A stretch of 64,000 bases of DNA from Siphonodentalium dalli (GCA_032622095.1 CP136063.1:179533956-179597955); one strand, 5' to 3'. Positions 1-12,689 are shown, numbered from the stretch's first letter. Notes: generated from the sequence alone by a model not told the origin. Numbers and translations: made by a program.

Positions 1-420
1 TCAAAATGTAGATAGACTTTGTCCGTATACATATAAGAAATATCGCATAAACAGTATGTTATGGTCATATGTTTGACCATTGTTATGTAAACAAAAGCAT
101 AAAAAGTTACTTTTCTGGTGTTTGTTTATATTATGATGGTAAACATAAAGAGCGTTCTTTGTTGGTGAATACCTGATATGGAACTAATAAAGAGCGTTTA
201 TCTCATTTGTGTGTCATTAGCCAGTAGCATTGTGCTGTCTTCTGTAACACAATCAGGCTCTTGCTTTGGTAAAATATAGTAGGTCTTTATGATAACATGC
301 TGTTTACGCGATGGTCATGGTATATATGAACGGAACTGTATGCGTTTTAATGTTTTTCTGTTTACGGTGTTTGGAACAAATATGAATATTTTCGACAATA
401 AAGGCCGCACGTGCCTTTAA
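1..420 (+). repeat. TTAA-flanked element, right part (family A)
   Basis: About 415 bases match 35,030-35,448 almost base for base (e.g. GCATAAACAGTATGTTAT...). The right end is ..CACGTGCC-TTTAA at base 420, with the same TTAA boundary as the full copy. The left end lies outside the window. No coding capacity: a non-autonomous, piggyBac-style (TTAA target) element by boundary type. Confidence 0.75.
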
Positions 421-481
421 GCAGTAGATTATTTAGGGCTTATTGTATATCTCTATATACAAACGGGATTCCGAAAATTAT

Positions 482-532
482 TACTGTATAAAATCGCAAG
501 AACATTCAATGTTCTTGCGATTTTATACAGTA
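482..532. repeat. Perfect 51-bp palindrome
   Basis: Arms of 25 bp (482-506 and 508-532) around a single C at 507; arm begins TACTGTATAAAATCGCAAGA. Ends are TA...TA, so it could be a minimal TA-flanked foldback element. Directly follows, by 61 bp, the TTAA element. Confidence 0.85.
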
Positions 533-1340
533 GTTGTCATTGTCATTCTCTATTAAAAATCTACATAATGCAAACGAACAATTCGACCTATCTTTATATG
601 CCATAAATTCGAATTATCGGTCAGAGTATGACGTATGAACGTACACTACGACCTGGTTTGATACCACACATCAAGTGCAACGCGGAGCAATGGGTCATTG
701 TTCGACTTGTGATCGATAAATATGATTATCTTATCAGAGAAAGGGAGAGTATTTATACGGTTACTATTTGCTTTCAACATGGACTAATCTCGTTATCGCA
801 TGTCCCCTTTTGTATTCAGATATATACCAGAGATAACCACATTTTCACCTGGATTTGCTATCTATGATGTGTATCAACTCCAAATGAACTTTCCAATTAT
901 GCCGCGACCACTGGTTGCTGCATGATGACATACATGTAACTGTATACTCAGCACTGCATGCATGTACATCATTACAGCGAATTACAATGCTCGTAAACAT
1001 CGCAGTTATCCATGTCCCTCGTATAGAAATAATTATGTGGACTATACACTCTGAAATACGCTCTGTAATTCCATTAAATAAGGTCAATTAAGTTCAAATT
1101 TAAACGAAAATGTTTAACGGCCCTGTTACTGTGAAGTTACACCTATATCGGTTACTTTATTGTTGGGTAAAAGTTTACTAAATTATACCAAAATCATTGA
1201 AATCTTGGTTAAATCATGCAGTTTAACCCATTTGAGTGAGAAAAGTTTCTAATATTCAATAACATTTACTAAACCTTTACGCTAGCGGCATCGGATAACA
1301 TAATATTCTTTGCAACATTCCGATACCGATGAAAGCTGTA
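533..1340. other. No gene seen
   Basis: AT-rich, stops in all frames at short intervals; two open frames of about 80 codons (628-867 +, 845-1087 -) look random in composition and have no recognisable motif. Confidence 0.5.
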
Positions 1341-1359
1341 TGCGGTGCGCCATGGAACG

Positions 1360-1680
1360 AGCAAGATTATGTCCAGTGCAGGCCTGGACTTGACAAGAGG
1401 GTCTACATCTGGAAATTTCCAACAGCACCCTCTGAGGCTCCTTGCGCCAGGTTCACAGCAATTCATTTGCTCCCCCATTGTGTTGGCCATTTCAAAACCT
1501 GATACCCGTCTCCCCCCAATTGGTTGGAAAATTTCCAAATGATAGCAATTTCAGACAAAAATTTGGTCTAAATATAGAAAAAATGTGTTACTGTTGCATA
1601 TTCTAAAGGTAACAAATTCTCCACTAATTTTATTTAGTCCAGGATATATCATGTCGACCTTTGCACCCCCCAGGACTCAA
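1360..1680. repeat. Dispersed repeat fragment with GGAAATTTCCAA boxes
   Basis: Carries GGAAATTTCCAA and TTGGAAAATTTCCAA and the tail AACAAATTCTCCACTAATT, which recurs at 25,400-25,430; the same family occupies about 12,690-13,530 and 25,160-25,850. Bases 1,681-2,099 show nothing further apart from a T/G-rich run near 1,860. Confidence 0.5.
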
Positions 1681-2099
1681 CTTGACTCAATTGGCGTGCT
1701 TTGACACATTTAGCATTTACGCACACGATGAGACCATAATATACATTCCGGATAGTTTTGTCCGAGGTCACGTTTTACAAATGTCTGTATAATCCGGTCA
1801 AAGCCGAATCGACGCTAATAACCCAATGTTTGGTTCGAATCAGTGGGTGTTAGTGTTATTGTTTTGTTTTGTTTTGTTTTTATGGGGTTTGGGATTTAAC
1901 CCGGGAAGATTTGGAAGGGCAGTATGCCCTTCCATACAACCAACTTTTGAGTTGATTTAAATACATGATATGAAATACATAAACATGAAATGATGAAACA
2001 GGGATGAAAATGATCTAGGCTTATTTTGTTTTTTGTCTTGGCCTTTTTTTTCTTTCGGTTTCCTGATGTTCTTGCTGTTGTTGTTGGTGTTGTTGTTGA

Positions 2100-2518
2100 A
2101 GGTTGTGTAGACTCCATGGCCCGTTGTCGTTCAGCATCCTCTAGCTGTTGAGTTCCTGTTGATAACCCGGTATGTTAAAAACAAGTCAACCTGGCTGTCT
2201 GACCGGTGTAAATTCCAAGTCAGGCAGTGATCCAGGTTGAGTGAGCTCAACACGAGCCTGACTTCAGCGGGGATTATAGATGAATCCATTGTCCAGCTGA
2301 AGTCAGTAATCCGATCACCAGGTGGTCGAAGTCCGGGAGCGCTCAAGCGAGGACGTCTTGCCCCACCAGCGGTCGGAGCTCGAGTGAATTCCATTGAACA
2401 AAGCCCGTAGAGCTTCCTTTGCCGAGTCTGAAGCAAACAACAAAATGTTCGTTCATCACACAGTCGAGTCCTCCTGACTTGGTGCGTTTGGGCGATTTAA
2501 TGCACCTAATGCGCATAA
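2100..2518 (-). pseudogene. LINE-type reverse transcriptase fragment, 3' piece
   Basis: On the minus strand, SPKRTKSGGLDCVMNEHF resembles the start of the RT domain of non-LTR retrotransposons ('..k..K..G.D.i..E.f'). The frame then shifts (two overlapping frames at 2343-2528 and 2131-2436), so it is decayed. It continues the fragment at 3,112-3,508, from which the foldback element at 2,519-3,111 separates it. Confidence 0.5.
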
Positions 2519-3111
2519 GATTGTCCACTTATAAATGGACAATCGGTACCTAAAATGGTCATTAATAAATGGACAATCCGACCACGCGTGGCACGCGAGC
2601 TTGGGATTGTCCACTAAATCACGACATATATAGATAATCGTGCAGGTTAGCTTCATATTAAATCTGAAGGGTAATAACTCTATAAAGAATGTACCTTTAC
2701 TAAATGACGGAGATTTGTGTGAGAAATTTGCAACACCACAACAGATCAACTTTTGTGAAATATAAGTCAAATTCTTCCCTTGGGTGCGTGGGCTTGGGGG
2801 AGGTTCGGGGTACGCTCTTTAAAAACACTTCTTCGAATATTTCCGTTATTTCGTCAACAACTCTTCTTCAAATATCTCCGTTATTTCGTCAAAAACACTT
2901 GAACTTCTCATACAACTCACCGTTATTTAGCAAATTAATATTATTTATAGAGTTATTGCCCTTCATATTAAATATGAAGCTAACATGCAGGATTAGCAAA
3001 ACATGTCTTCATTTAGTGGACAATCCCAAGCTCGCGTGCCACGCGTGGTTGGATTGTCCATTTATTAATGACCATTTTAGGTACCGATTGACCATTTATA
3101 AGTGGACAATC
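2519..3111. mobile_element. Foldback element inserted in LINE fragment
   Basis: Terminal inverted repeats of about 100 bp: GATTGTCCACTTATAAATGG at the left and its reverse complement at the right, including the GGTACC and ACGCGTGGCACGCGAGCTTG stretches. Similarity continues inward as a second inverted segment (GCTTCATATTAAAT). About 593 bp, no transposase. No clear target duplication seen. Confidence 0.7.
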
Positions 3112-3508
3112 CTTGAAGAATTGCCTGATTTAATTACATTATGGATTTCACAGAGTGTTACGTGATGAGAAAGACTGCAGTCGTTGTAATCTCCATGCGA
3201 AGGAGAAAATATTGCATCAAGTTCTGACTGAACCTGATCTGCAAATGGTTGGGACCCGTGCTGGTCCTCGGAGAACAGATCGGAAAAATATCTCATCCAA
3301 CCTGACAATATGTCTGACGGATCCCTTTCAACACCTGCGCCGAAATACATGGCAGTTGATGGCACTGATGCGTGATGTTTGTTGGCATTGATGGCTTTCC
3401 AGAAAGACCTTTGGTCATATTCAGCGAAGTGTTCCAAGTTGGATAGATGCTTCTGATGGTTTGCTTCCACTGATTGGCGTGTCGCGCGGCGGAAAATTCG
3501 CTTCGCAC
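3112..3508 (-). pseudogene. LINE ORF fragment, 5' piece (linker before RT)
   Basis: Minus-strand frame of about 120 residues with DQRSFWKAINANKHHAS, DILSGWMRYFSDLF and VTLCEIHNVIKSG: the typical segment between endonuclease and reverse transcriptase in non-LTR (jockey/CR1-like) LINEs ('FW..i......', 'W..yF..L'). A second frame (EFSAARHANQWKQTIRSI, 3293-3508) continues upstream, so at least one frameshift is present. Exact clade not determined. Confidence 0.6.
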
Positions 3509-3510
3509 AT

Positions 3511-4440
3511 TTATAACAAGAAAACCATAGTCAGAAATGGTAACGCCCTCAAGATCATATAATTAGCCATAAATATAAATTATAATATAAAATATATTGG
3601 TTACATGAATTCGCCGCCTCAGAATTCCGTTAAAACAACTAATCCTTCGAATTATTACAAACAACTACGGCTTATTACTGCAGGTTTCTCATTCACCACA
3701 CCAGAAAGCTTCTAAATGCGGATAAAAAATCGGTGGTATTGTGTTCCCGCCAAGAGTGCATGGTCCAGCCATTGTTCATACATAAACATCGAAAGCAATT
3801 AACGCGGTCATAATTGTTACATACTGCAACTATAAGACATCCAGTGGATACACACACCACGAAAACCCGCAATGTGTTGTCCTGCGAGAAATCCCATCGC
3901 TATAGCTCAATTTGACACGGCCAGATTAGCCTTCCTACAATATCCATAAACAAGATCATATATTATATTATATACCCATGACTTTAATTATAGAATATAA
4001 AATATATTGGTTTCGCGAATGACCAACTCAGAATTCCGTTAAAATAACAATAACAACCAGCACCTAATTAACGAACCGGCGACCGACTCGGCCGTCTCCG
4101 ACCACAACCATCAGTGGGCTGCAGAACGAAAAATATCTATAAAAGTTGAAATATAAGACTTACTAATTATCTTTTTAATTTATTTTATTGGTAATTGACA
4201 TAGGTTAAAAATTGTCACAAACCAAAAATCAACATTATTGACATAATAATGTCAAGGACAATAAACGAAATTTAAATTCCCAACTACACCTTTTACCGGT
4301 GACTTGCCTCCTGATCGCGCAGTTCGACTTTTAAATAAACCGGAAAAACCAATTTTCTATTTATAAAAGTCCCATCGGCCCACATGTTTCTAATATTTGG
4401 CCACCAGTATACACCCGATGGGCGTTAATAATTAGTATAT
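3511..4440 (+). repeat. Dispersed repeat, long copy (family B)
   Basis: Begins TATAACAAGAAAACCATAGT, AT-rich core with TAATATAAAATATATTGGTT, and ends near AGTATACACC..GGCGTTAAT. The same order of segments occurs at 16,228-16,890 and an inverted fragment at about 6,885-6,990. No coding capacity. Function unknown; behaves as a mobile or duplicated element. Confidence 0.6.
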
Positions 4441-4990
4441 ATACGAGGCACAGTGCACATAATGCCAGAATGTCTCCGACCATCCTGAATCCACAACACT
4501 CTGTAGTTCTTCATCTGTGTATGAATGTTAATTGCGAAGCTTGTCATTCCAATATGGACGGGATATTTGCGGCATCCCATGCAGCCATTGGCTTTAATTG
4601 AGGGATCCCGTAGGATCCCGACAATGGTGTGATACAAAGTATTTACATCGCTGGTTGAATGTATACATGCATAGTCGCCAGTCAATGTACGATCGGTAGA
4701 TCTGAACATCTACCTGTTTCCAGTTACATTTTCGCCTGTCGAAAATATTCTTTGGTGTCGCGACCGGAAGTGTCATTTCGCCCAATTTGGGCGGTTGTAT
4801 GATGGTGGTTTTTCATTACGCCACCGTAGTGTGGTGTTTATTGCTTTTGGTTTTTTTGTATCGCATGGTCGATGGGTGATTGTACATTCGGCAAACCTCG
4901 TCAGATTCCGTCACCGTTTCATCGTACCGATAATTACGAGAGTACAACTAAGATTGGCACATGTGTTTACGTCACCGGTGTAATTGTGGG
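4441..4990. other. No gene seen
   Basis: Short open frames on both strands (e.g. 4425-4709 -, 4795-4983 +) without recognisable motifs or splice context. Nothing supportable. Confidence 0.4.
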
Positions 4991-4999
4991 GACATGCTT

Positions 5000-5770
5000 C
5001 TATTATGAAGGTTTGCTATCCCGAAGGTCCGCTATTCCGAAGGTTCTCTATTCCGAAGGTTTTTGTTATTTTTAGGTTAATTCTATATTTTAAAGTATTG
5101 AGACTAATTTGAGAGGGTTCATTTTCACAAAGATTCTTTATATGGAGTGTGCGCTCACATCCGAACTGATCATGCGCGCGCACCGATACAGATACAGGAG
5201 GAAATAACTTAACTTAGAACATTAAATGTGATTTTGTTTTGTTTTCGCTGGTTTTCTTGAGATTTTATGTCATTACGTGGGCCCATACCTTTGAATTCTT
5301 GGCATATACTATGAATGTTGTGGTATATATGGACCCTCCCGCATTGGGACATGACATAGGTTCAGTTGACTTAAGTGGTGTTCTGTGTGTGCTCCAATTT
5401 GGAGTTCATTATTTTAAGGGCCAAGTTTTGAATTTTATGGGTCCATACCTTTGAACTCTGGGCATATAATATGAATATTGGGGGGCATGGCTCTATTCCG
5501 AAGGTTCACTATCCCGAAGGTCCACTATTCCGAAATTTCTCTGAATGTTCGCTATTCCGAAGGTTCACCAATCCGAAGGTTCGTTATTCCGAAGGTTCTG
5601 TGTTCCAAAGATTTTTTTTATTTTAAGGTTAATTCTATATTCTAAAGTAACGAGAGGGTTCATTATCACGAAGATTCTTTTTATGAAGGAAATAACGTAA
5701 AACATTAAATGTGATTTTGTTTTGTTTTCGAGGGTTTTCTTGAGTTTAATGTCATTACGTATGACCTTAT
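5000..5770. repeat. TATTCCGAAGGTTC minisatellite and duplicated flank
   Basis: Imperfect copies of CTATTCCGAAGGTTC (14-17 bp spacing) at 5,008-5,062 and 5,488-5,605. The sequence after each block (TTAATTCTATATT..GAGAGGGTTCATT..GTGATTTTGTTTTG) is also duplicated at about 5,072-5,250 and 5,628-5,730, so the whole segment looks like a diverged tandem duplication. Bases 5,771-6,190 hold nothing recognised. Confidence 0.65.
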
Positions 5771-6199
5771 TTCTCATTACATATTCACGCCAAGGAGCCC
5801 ACACAATTGCTATGTTACGATGCGATTTAATGTGATTATGTGTGACATAATATCTCAATAATCTGAGGCAAGAGTACGCCTGCTAAAGGCAAATTATAAC
5901 AGTTGGGGGTATAACGCTCAATAAATACTGGAGGCTATAACAAACTGCGCAGTAGAATATCGCTGAATGGACGAGTATGAGATGAGCCTAAATGCAATTG
6001 TGACTTTGTTTAAAGGCCCACTTAATTTTCGAGTCATTAATTTTTTATAGTATATACGGTTTTAATAACAATTTATGCCATAAAATTTGAATAAACTACT
6101 ATAATTCATCACCATTTGAAAGGCAGAATACTTCTATCTCCTAGTTTGAAACACCTTCAAAATACCGCGTCGTATATCTAGCAATTAGCAACCAACATG

Positions 6200-6735
6200 T
6201 CCTCCTCGGCTTTCCATAGATTTCAACGTAATTTGATACCTATGGGTATTTGTGTCCGGGAAGTGTTTTGAACGGGTCAAATCGTGACCCCGACCTGACC
6301 TTGACCTTTAAAACTGTCAATGCAAGGTCAATTTGGGTAAAACGGACAAATTTCGGCGAAATTTGATACCTAGGGATACTTTGGTCCGAGGAGAGTTTTG
6401 AACGGGTCAAATCGTGACCTCGGCCTGACCTTGACCTTCAATATGGCCAATCAAAGGTCAACTCGGATAAAACGGATAGATTTCGACGAAATTTGATACC
6501 TATGGGTACTTTTGTCGGGGGGGGGGTGTTTTGGACGGGTCAAATCATGACTCTGACCTTACCTTGACCTTCAAAATTGTTAATTAAAGGTCAAGTTGGG
6601 TAAAACGGACGGATTTCGACGAAATTTGATACCTATGGGTAGTTTTCTACGGGTGGGGGTGTTTTGGACTGGACAAATCATGACCCTGACCTGACCTTGA
6701 CTTTCGAAATAGTCAATTGAAGGTCAAATCGCACC
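6200..6735 (+). repeat. Minisatellite of about 132-bp units rich in TGACCTTGACCT
   Basis: Four diverged copies; the TTGACCT core falls at about 6,301, 6,431, 6,563 and 6,697. Each unit has GAAATTTGATACCTA, GTTTTG(A/G)AC and the direct repeat TGACCTTGACCTT. Non-coding. Confidence 0.75.
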
Positions 6736-6884
6736 TTTCACCGGAAAGCAGATGGGAAACAGCCCGGGTGAAGTCGGGCCTATCAGCTTGTGTAATAAAG
6801 AAGACAGTTTGATGAAAGTAATGTATGCCACGAGAAACGGGAAAACTTGAAATATGGAAGTACGCAAATTTCCCGCATAAAATT

Positions 6885-6990
6885 TGAAAGCTAGTTTATA
6901 GAATAATTGTATTATTATTTATATTTATGGCTAATAATACGATCTTGGTGGCGTTACCATTTCTGACTATGGTTTTCTTGTCTGATGTGT
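6885..6990 (-). repeat. Inverted fragment of repeat family B
   Basis: ATTTATGGCTAATAATACGA and GGCGTTACCATTTCTGACTA are the reverse complement of the start of the copies at 3,511 and 16,228. Confidence 0.7.
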
Positions 6991-7231
6991 GTGTCGGAAT
7001 AAATGAGGTGGGGGATTTCTGTAAATGTTAACCCAAACTACATTTCCAAGTAACGATGGTTTTGTTGTTTATTTTGAGGAATCATACCGCATCAGATGAA
7101 TTCAGCCCAAATATATTAACAGTTGTCATGTAAACATTTGCAGTAGGTTAGCGTTATTTGGTATTTGCGGATGTCGTTTAACATGGGGAAAATAGACTAC
7201 TACGCTTGAACGGGCATGTGCATTTGTCGTT

Positions 7232-7814
7232 TTTTAATGTATAGCCAGGGGGGGGGGTGAAAAAATTTCTTCCGGCACGTATGCCGGGGTGGGTGGGTGG
7301 TCAAAGCCACCAACAAACAATTTTTTCCGCAACTAAAAAAAAAACTTCCTGCTTGTTTTTTTAGTGTTTGGCAATGAGTTGGGCTTCAAAACCACTTTGA
7401 ATCAGTTTGAATGAGAGAAATAATGTAATTCTAACTGGTAAACTGACTGCAGGCAGTTATCGTGTTGTATTTTGTTGCAAATTTTGAAATCCAAGATGGC
7501 CGCTGGCAGCCATGTTTTTTTGGCCGAATGACCTCAAAATGACTCATTCCTATTTACATGTCCATGTTAACATCCATGATAAATAGTATGCACAGAAATT
7601 CATATACAGCTGTTTACATTGAATTTCCCCCCGCAAATCTCTGTTTTAGTGTTAAAAGGGGGGGGTGGGTGTCAAAAAATGGTCGGAAAAAACTGCCGAA
7701 AACGGAAAAAAATTTGGCAGTGGGGGTGGGTGGGTACAAAAAATGATCGAAAGGGAAAAAATGCCATACGTGCCTGAAAAAAATTTCCGACCCCCCCCCC
7801 CCCCCCTGGTATAG
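7232..7814. repeat. Element bounded by G-tract / C-tract inverted ends
   Basis: Left end TATAGCCAGGGGGGGGG..AATTTCTTCCGGCACGTATG; right end ..CATACGTGCCTGAAAAAAAT..C-run..GGTATAGC is its inverse. Internal G-runs with GGGTGGGTGGGT. About 580 bp, non-coding. Similar G-tract pieces occur at 17,060-17,240, 18,530-18,662 and 34,051. Confidence 0.6.
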
Positions 7815-8020
7815 CAACTTGATAATCAACAACAGAGGCATTCTCTGTCAAATACAGTCGCTCTATTTACGATATTAATTGGGGAACTTTCTAAATTAAA
7901 CTACGCACAAACGGATACCTGCTGCAAATTAAGGAAGCTTGCTCACGATTATAAAAGGTGCCGGAAACCGGCCCACTCGCCCCAGGGCCCACTCGCCCCA
8001 GTCGACCTGGGCCAGCTCGG

Positions 8021-8470
8021 GACACACTATAAAGTGTATGCCGAGGCCGAGGCCGGCTCGGAATAAAAGGTGTATACGGGGTGTTATATGGCGTTTGGTC
8101 CGTTGTTTCTCAATGAATATTATTGAAATATGTCCGGGCTGGAGCATGGAATACAATAACGTTTGAATTGTTTTTAAATTCACAAATTTGTTGATTTTAT
8201 TCAACTTTTTCGTTCTGAAACACACTATAAAGTGTATGCGGCCGACTCCAAAATAAAAGGTGTAAGCGGACTTGATGTCGCATTATCTTCTTTGTTTATA
8301 AATGGACATGACTGAAATTTAGTACATATGTCCGGGTTATGACATGGAAAACATTAACGTTTGAATTGTTTTTAAATTCACAAATTTGTTGATTTTATTC
8401 AACTTTTCGTTCTTTCATTCTATAAAGTGTAAGCGACCGGCTCCATTTAAAAGGTGTAAGCGGCCTATGT
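8021..8470 (+). repeat. Tandem repeat of about 197 bp (2.3 copies)
   Basis: CTATAAAGTGTA(T/A)GC + AAAAGGTGTA recurs at about 8,026, 8,225 and 8,420; AACGTTTGAATTGTTTTTAA recurs at about 8,159 and 8,356. Non-coding. Confidence 0.75.
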
Positions 8471-11400
8471 GCTTAGTGTTATAGGCAATCGGATTAACTA
8501 ATTGGCGACTCTAAACTATTGTGTTTTTGGGGTATTTGAGGTTTTTTGTGAAATAATAATTTAGAAAGTGAACACATTTATTTTGAATGATAGCTTTATT
8601 TAATCATAATAAACACATAAAATATAACAAACATGAGACATACATGATTTATAAACTGTTAACAAAAGATATCAAACTCAATACATGACAAAGATGGCTC
8701 AATGAAGTTTATAAAGTGCACATAAAAATATTAGGTTAAGAATCTTTTTAAAGAAGCCGATCAAATTAAATTTTAATTAAATTTAAATTTAAAGTGGTAA
8801 TTATTAATTTACTGTTTTAAATATAAAAATATTATTGAAATTATTATGTCAATTTTGTTAATTAATTATTAATTTACTTTTTTTAAATATAAACTTTATT
8901 ATTCATATATATTGTTGTCACCCATTTAGGTTGTCTTTTGTCTATAAAAATATTCTGTCGATATATAGTTTCATCATTGTGCGGTCGAAAAATCCACAGC
9001 AGTCTTACAAAAATCAACTTTTCTGGTTTTGCATTTTTTATGTATAGAACAGTATAGAATGCAGCAAAAAGGGAGATAACTTGCCAGATGTCATTAAAAC
9101 ATCGATAAATCTGGTGTATAGATCGAAATTGGGTACAAATTTCGGGATTGAAAAAAGACCATACAATGATATCTCGATCGAATATACATGTCTCAAAGTT
9201 ATCGGGGCGGAAATGCCCTTAACAACAATTTTTTCAATCCCATCATTTTATAGACAAAAGACAACCTAAATCGGTTGAACAAGGAGAGGTGTTAACCATT
9301 AAAGTGCATGATAACTAGTTGTGACTGGTATGCAAAAATTAGGCATTTCGATTACACCCTTTTACGACCGGGTATAGCATCATATCGCATGTTCCTAACT
9401 TGATTTTCACGTGCCACAAATGTACATTTTTATATTTCCACAGCCAATATTGCTACTTGTGCTAACAAATATTTATTAAAATGGTCAAATGTCACAGTCA
9501 ATATATGAGCTGCATTAGACCATCCTACAAATAGTCCTTGAATATCGAAATGTTTGACAGTTCCGCTTGTTTGTTATCTTAACTTTGCACTTCAACTATC
9601 ATAAGTAACCATGAAAAAACCCCACACTTTGGAAGTCTTTTATATTTTTAAACTATAGATTAACTATATAGTTTACAATGTGCTAGAATTGATCCAAAAT
9701 ACGACAAACTATCTTGTTTTAGTGGAAATAAGTCACATGATGGCATGTTCCAGAAAATAACACAATATAACACAGTATAAACAGTATACACCTTATACAC
9801 AATCATACACCTCTACCAGCCTGAGAACAAATATTAGAATATCGGAATTGTCCGGTATAAGAGAAGAATCGAACGAATTCTGAGAGGTGCCACCCAGCAC
9901 CGAACATGAAACTGTAAATTCTATGAATTCGGTAGGCCATATTGCCGATTTGCTTAGATTAATCGACTGGCGGGTTTCAGCGTCGACTTGTTTAATAATC
10001 GAGTCGACGCCGATTAGTCAAATAATTGTTTCAACACTTGTCAGAAACCATATATGCCGTGTGTAACAACAGTGAACTACTTGAAAAAGATGGATTGAAC
10101 TTGAGAAGGATTGGTTTTGCAACAAATAGGTACTGACAGTATCATTATTATTATGACACATAGTTGTCAGCAGCTTTTGAGATAAACTACATGTAGGTCA
10201 CTGCGGATGGTCAGTTGAGCTCTTGGTCTGCATGGCAGTTGTTACACATGTGGTAATCAAAGTGTAATTACATGGAGTAATAAATGGATTTCCTTATAAT
10301 CTTATATAGCCATCAACGTTTTCCGAGTTTTGATGAAAAACATGGGCGCCAATGGACATCTTCGATTTTATTCTTTCCATGATTCAATAATTTGGTATAC
10401 CCTACTTGTCCAATCGTTAATAAACTTCATATGGATCTTCGGGATAACAACAAGTGTAGTTTTTCCGAATTTCGTTAAAAAACGTGCCACTGACAGCGAT
10501 TTTGGATGTTACTATTAGCATTACAAAACACTTTAGCACAGACCACAGTCCACTTCACTCATCCGATCATCACCAAACTTCATATTTACGTTATATGTTA
10601 TCGCGTCATGTCGATATCTAGTATTACTTAGAAATTTCAGCTTTCCAGATTCATAATTGCCCCATTGACTGTAACAGATGAAATTATCCCCCTCTTCGGA
10701 TAGAGTGTCACTGAAACTTTATTTTGTCAGACTGCCTGTAGTCACTGATTATATGTGGAAATAATCTGTAATAAGATGTAGCGCTGTTTTATTTTATATT
10801 TACATGTAGTGCTGTTTTTTATACAACAATTCCATCCAGGCTTCTCAGCGGCACACAGTACCGGTACCGCCGGTACTCGGGCATTTTAAATTTTTAATCT
10901 TGCGATTGGAACTTGGGATTGCAATTTATGTTTTTGCCTTTATTATTGCCCAGTTGTGGCAATTATACACTAAACCCAGTTACAATTTCTTATCATTTAT
11001 TCACCAACAAGTATGGCCCCACACGTTTTGATTAATCACACACACACACGTACCCGTTCACATGTCGTATCAGTTTGCAAATAAGGTCGACCATTTTGAA
11101 ATTAAATGGGACTCATGGAACCTTCAGTTATAGAATAAAATCGGGAACGAATATCCACGAACCGTGCACAATGTAATTTGCTGAATAGACATGATAGTTC
11201 ATATTTGGTATAGGAACTCGTGGAGAGAAATTGTTGCCTAACTTGACTCATTATTGTTTATATTTAAAGTGGCCGACCGTGCGACTTTGCAAATACATTT
11301 ATTCTGATTGAATATTGTGAAGTGAAAACCACCGATGTGTGTCGCGTTACCGAACACTTTCTATCAGTTGATCTTGATTTTTACTATTTTTATGGCTAAA

Positions 11401-12020
11401 TAATTTGGTTGATCCTACAGACGACATCCCTTGTCCGATCGTCACCAGATTCCACAATGATCTTCTGGATAACCAGGATGAGAGTAATCTAATTTTTCCG
11501 AATTTCGTTAAAAACATGACCACAGGCAGCAATTTTGTATCTTACTCTTTGCATGACTGAATTCTTTAGCACCTGTACAGACCACATCCCTCATCTGATA
11601 GTCACCAAACTTCATATTGATCTTCGGGGTGACCACTAGATGGGAGCTATCGAATTCTTTGAATTTCTTTGGAAAACATTGTCGCCAGCAGTCATCTTCT
11701 ATTTTTGTTGTTATATACATGTATATCTCTTCGTGCGGATAGCCAGTATTACTTAGGTAGTTCAACTTTCCGCATTCCTGTCATCATTTGAAATATACAA
11801 ATTTACCTGATACATGTAGTCCAATGAAAATTAACAAGCGTCCATAAATTAAATTTACCTATGATCCTATTATTCCTCACAATCACATGCACCCTTCAAA
11901 ATTTTGTTTCGTCGTATCTATTTTTAATTAACCCTATGGCAATATTGATATAGATACATTTGTCAAACATTTCTTTGTACAATATACAGGTATATAGTTT
12001 GTAACTAAATCTAGAAATAT
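8471..12020. other. AT-rich sequence, no gene seen
   Basis: Dense stops, only short open frames. Two stretches resemble each other loosely (10,320-10,690 and 11,350-11,790: CCAAACTTCATATTGATCTT-type phrases, TTTTTCCGAATTTCGTTAAA in both), pointing to an old duplicated repeat. No RNA gene recognised. Confidence 0.5.
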
Positions 12021-12024
12021 ATAA

Positions 12025-12365
12025 TACTAGCTGATGTACTCGACTTCGTTCGGGCTATTTAGGGATTTCTTTGTGATCGCCTCCATCTGGGCAGTGCCCG
12101 GTATATACAGCGTCTGGACAAACTATTGTTCAATTGGTCCAGAAACATGCCTATATCAGCACGTTCGAGGACATGGTCCCAAGTGAAATTGGACCCGTCC
12201 ATATTGCTTCCGGGATCAAAGTAGTCCTACACACAAAAATTTAGTCGGATCGGTCAAGGTCCAGAAACAAGCCTATGAGCGAGGTCAAGTTGACACGTTA
12301 AATACCAAATCCGAGTCGGATCGGTCGAGCAGTGTTCGAGTCTATAACACACATAGATACATGCA
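12025..12365 (+). repeat. Dispersed retroposon-like repeat (family C)
   Basis: Opens ACTAGCTGATGTACTCGACT-T-CGTTCGGGCTATT and closes with GGATCGGTCGAGCAGTGTTC then an ACACA-rich tail. The same opening and closing phrases flank 38,848-39,585. This layout resembles SINE or LINE 3' pieces, but no promoter boxes or ORF are clear. Confidence 0.45.
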
Positions 12366-12689
12366 TTCATACACACATGCATACAGATATTCCAAAAAAT
12401 GTATAATAGATAGCTACAAGAATTCTATGATAAATAGGTTACGGGCGACCTGATGCATGCATCTTAGTTTTCTTGTTGAGCATGCCACTGGAACATGACA
12501 TGAACCATTCAGGTCACTGTCATCAAGAATAGAACAGCTCTTTGAGAGGTCGGCACAGTTAAATGGGCAATACGAGCCGGGCGCCGACTGAAGGGAGTGG
12601 ATAGAAGGAAAAGTTTCCACCACGCAGAACACATTTCAGATATTGTCGAGGAAAACGAGTTTATCCTACTCAGGAACGTAGAGAATGCT

